A program made the translations under genes and the position numbers. From assembly GCA_039029915.1 (NCBI GenBank), contig JBCCFD010000434.1, positions 1 to 6,803 of the forward strand: a stretch of DNA of 6,803 bases, in the 5' to 3' direction. The notes under the pieces are model-generated. The model was not told where the DNA came from, ran no database searches, and worked only from the letters and a program-made list of their open reading frames with translations. Origin of the DNA: QQUD01 sp039029915 (GTDB taxonomy: Bacteria; Chloroflexota; Anaerolineae; Promineifilales; Promineifilaceae). The stretch's first letter is position 1. The number at the start of each line of letters is the position of its first letter. This document shows positions 5,668-6,803 of this stretch, one piece after another.

Positions 5668-5726
5668 CTGAGCCTGTCGAAGCCAAAGAGGTGTAGATAA
5701 CGAGGTGAAGCCTTCGACAAGCTCAG
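5668..5726. repeat. REP-like palindrome, copy 2, between the ABC gene and thiN
   Basis: CTGAGCCTGTCGAAG (5668-5682) is identical to the left arm of the copy at 1571-1585. Its partner CTTCGACAAGCTCAG (5712-5726) differs by one base from perfect complementarity, leaving one wobble or mismatch in a 15-bp stem. The loop is 29 nt, against 14 nt in copy 1. It lies 21 bp after the ABC stop codon on the minus strand. It could therefore stabilise the end of that transcript or reduce read-through into thiN. No T-run follows, so it is not called a terminator. Confidence 0.75.
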
Positions 5727-5747
5727 GTGCAATAGGGCATGAGGGTT

Positions 5748-6803
5748 TTAGGCATACGCTAGTTCACCCTTAAACTGAGTTTCATAAAGCTCTCTATAAA
5801 GACCATTAAACGCTAGCAGTTCATCGTGGGTGCCTTGCTCAACCAAACGGCCGTTTTCCATCACCAAAATCTTATCGGCTGCCAAAATCGTCGATAACCG
5901 GTGCGCAATGACCAAGCTACTGCGGTCTTTCATCACCTTCTGCAGAGCATCTTGAATCAACGCTTCAGACAAAGAGTCTAAATGAGACGTAGCTTCATCT
6001 AGCACCAAGATTTGCGGGTCTTTCAAGATAACGCGTGCAATAGCAATGCGTTGGCGTTCACCCCCGCTTAGCCGGTAGCCTCGCTCACCAACAACGGTGT
6101 CGTATTGGTCAGGCAAATCCATAATAAAATTATGAATGTGGGCGGCTTTTGCAGCCGCTACCATCTCTTCATCCGAAGCGCTTGGGCGTGCATAAAGGAG
6201 GTTCGCCCGAATGGTATCGTAAAATAGATACGATTCCTGCGTGACCATGCCAATACTGTTAGCGAGTGAGTCTAAAGTTAACGATTTTAAATCGTGATTA
6301 TCAAGCAGAATACGGCCGGCTGTTGGATCGTAGAGACGAGGAATCATGTAGGTGGTGGTTGTTTTGCCTGCGCCACTAGGCCCGACTAGCGCAACCAACT
6401 CACCTGGATTAATGGTGAAGTTGATGTCTTCTAACGCCAAACGATGTGTTTTTGGCCGCTCTGATTCTATGGCGTTAAGTCCATCTTTTTCCCGACCGCG
6501 CTTGAGACGAACACCACTTCCTCCCCATGAAAAACGCTCCACTTCTTCAAGGCCTACGGGCTGATTCTCTTCCGGCTCATAATCGAAGGAGACATTTTCA
6601 AAAACGATTTGCCCGTTTACCTGATCCAAATGGACGGCGTCTTCTTTTTCATCAATTTCAATGGGAATGTCAAGCGCTTCAAAGACACGTTCAAAACTAA
6701 CCATGCTTTGGGCAAACTCGACGGGCGCGTTGGTAAGCGACATCATCGGTCCATAAAGCTGGGTGAGATAGCTTCCAAATGCAACAATGGTACCGACGGT
6801 AAA
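5748..6803 (-). CDS. ABC exporter subunit (fused membrane and ATPase domains), 5' end outside the window
   Basis: C-terminal part of an ABC exporter half-transporter, MsbA/LmrA/MdlB-like, which couples ATP hydrolysis to export of a lipid, drug or peptide. The frame stays open to the window edge, so an ATG at 6746 is internal; 351 residues are visible. Numbered from the first visible residue, 1-45 are the end of the last membrane helix and the linker (GTIVAFGSYLTQLYGP, SFERVFEAL). The ATPase domain has A-loop Tyr75, Walker A GPSGAGKT (141-148), Q-loop Gln189, signature LSGGE (245-249), Walker B ILVLDE (265-270), D-loop SHLD and H-loop His301. All catalytic residues are intact. Between the A-loop and Walker A there is an extra charged segment of about 45 residues (76-120), where most relatives have fewer than ten. 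Cargo is unknown. Tandem exporter partners may lie upstream. Confidence 0.94.
   Translation of the reverse strand, partial: FTVGTIVAFGSYLTQLYGPMMSLTNAPVEFAQSMVSFERVFEALDIPIEIDEKEDAVHLDQVNGQIVFENVSFDYEPEENQPVGLEEVERFSWGGSGVRLKRGREKDGLNAIESERPKTHRLALEDINFTINPGELVALVGPSGAGKTTTTYMIPRLYDPTAGRILLDNHDLKSLTLDSLANSIGMVTQESYLFYDTIRANLLYARPSASDEEMVAAAKAAHIHNFIMDLPDQYDTVVGERGYRLSGGERQRIAIARVILKDPQILVLDEATSHLDSLSEALIQDALQKVMKDRSSLVIAHRLSTILAADKILVMENGRLVEQGTHDELLAFNGLYRELYETQFKGELAYA

Larger units (their letters stand above)
1041..5854. repeat. Dispersed 8-bp palindrome ACGGCCGT, nine copies
   Basis: The self-complementary octamer ACGGCCGT occurs at 1041, 2537, 4323, 4458, 4617, 4886, 5522, 5544 and 5847. 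All nine lie within genes: the kinase (1), hydrolase (1), second SDR (4), thiN (2) and ABC (1). It is read as Thr-Ala-Val in four, Asn/Tyr-Gly-Arg in four and Arg-Pro-Tyr in one, so all three codon phases are used and protein sequence does not explain it. At about 47% GC, chance predicts roughly 0.1 copies. Seven-of-eight variants also appear, such as GCGGCCGT near 3810 and ACGGCCGG near 6311. This entry marks the span, not a continuous element. Confidence 0.8.

Noticed and set aside
5668..5726. Rho-independent terminator of the ABC gene
   Set aside because: The stem is strong, but the 29-nt loop is long and no T-run follows on the minus strand. The same arm recurs in the MITE, so a dispersed repeat is the better description.
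5605..5747. TPP riboswitch upstream of thiN
   Set aside because: The CTGAGC words here belong to the 15-bp palindrome. The conserved CUGAGA and the second thi-box helix of the TPP aptamer are not present in the required order.
6352..6564. Plus-strand open frame of 70 codons
   Set aside because: It is the antisense of the Walker A region of the ABC gene. Its Pro/Ser-rich sequence mirrors the glycine-rich codons of that gene.

Overview
This window is an ordinary bacterial chromosome segment by gene content, with an unusual amount of short-repeat structure between and inside the genes. Eight protein genes are supported; the first and last are cut by the window edges. No rRNA, tRNA, CRISPR array or transposase gene was found. 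The organism cannot be fixed from the sequence. GC is mid-forties by eye. The thiamine pyrophosphokinase, the RhlG-like reductase, the many dispersed palindromes and the AT-rich intergenic microrepeats together remind me of filamentous Chloroflexota (Anaerolineae or Ardenticatenia-like). That is an impression, not a demonstration.

Layout. Positions 1-762 (+) hold the C-terminal three quarters of an aldo/keto reductase. It converges on a small P-loop kinase of the AAA_33 type at 881-1477 (-), and the gap contains two inverted repeats. The divergent spacer 1478-1739 carries an 83-bp MITE-like element with a REP-like palindrome nested inside it. Next come an orphan four-helix membrane protein (1740-2234, +) and, convergent with it, an alpha/beta hydrolase of the monoacylglycerol lipase type (2272-3126, -). 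A divergent spacer with four 16-bp tandem repeats separates the hydrolase from two consecutive short-chain dehydrogenases (3296-4102 and 4205-4972, +). The second SDR overlaps the end of a convergent thiN (4963-5604, -) by 10 bp. Upstream of thiN, on the same strand, is the C-terminal part of an ABC exporter subunit (5748 to the window end, -). The ABC-thiN spacer has two families of inverted repeats, and one of them covers the thiN start codon.

Function. The aldo/keto reductase, the two SDRs and the hydrolase are all NAD(P)H or ester/lactone enzymes and could act in one catabolic or lipid-modifying route, but nothing in the sequence proves a pathway. thiN makes thiamine pyrophosphate and looks like a housekeeping gene. 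No gene here belongs to a recognisable defence or mobile system.

The most notable signal is at the DNA level. The 8-bp palindrome ACGGCCGT occurs nine times in 6.8 kb, always inside genes, in all three codon phases and on both gene strands. It resembles the HIP1 highly iterated palindrome of cyanobacteria but with a different sequence. Other points worth a second look are the mutually exclusive hairpins over the thiN start, the nested MITE, and 16-bp periodic repeats in front of both SDR genes.
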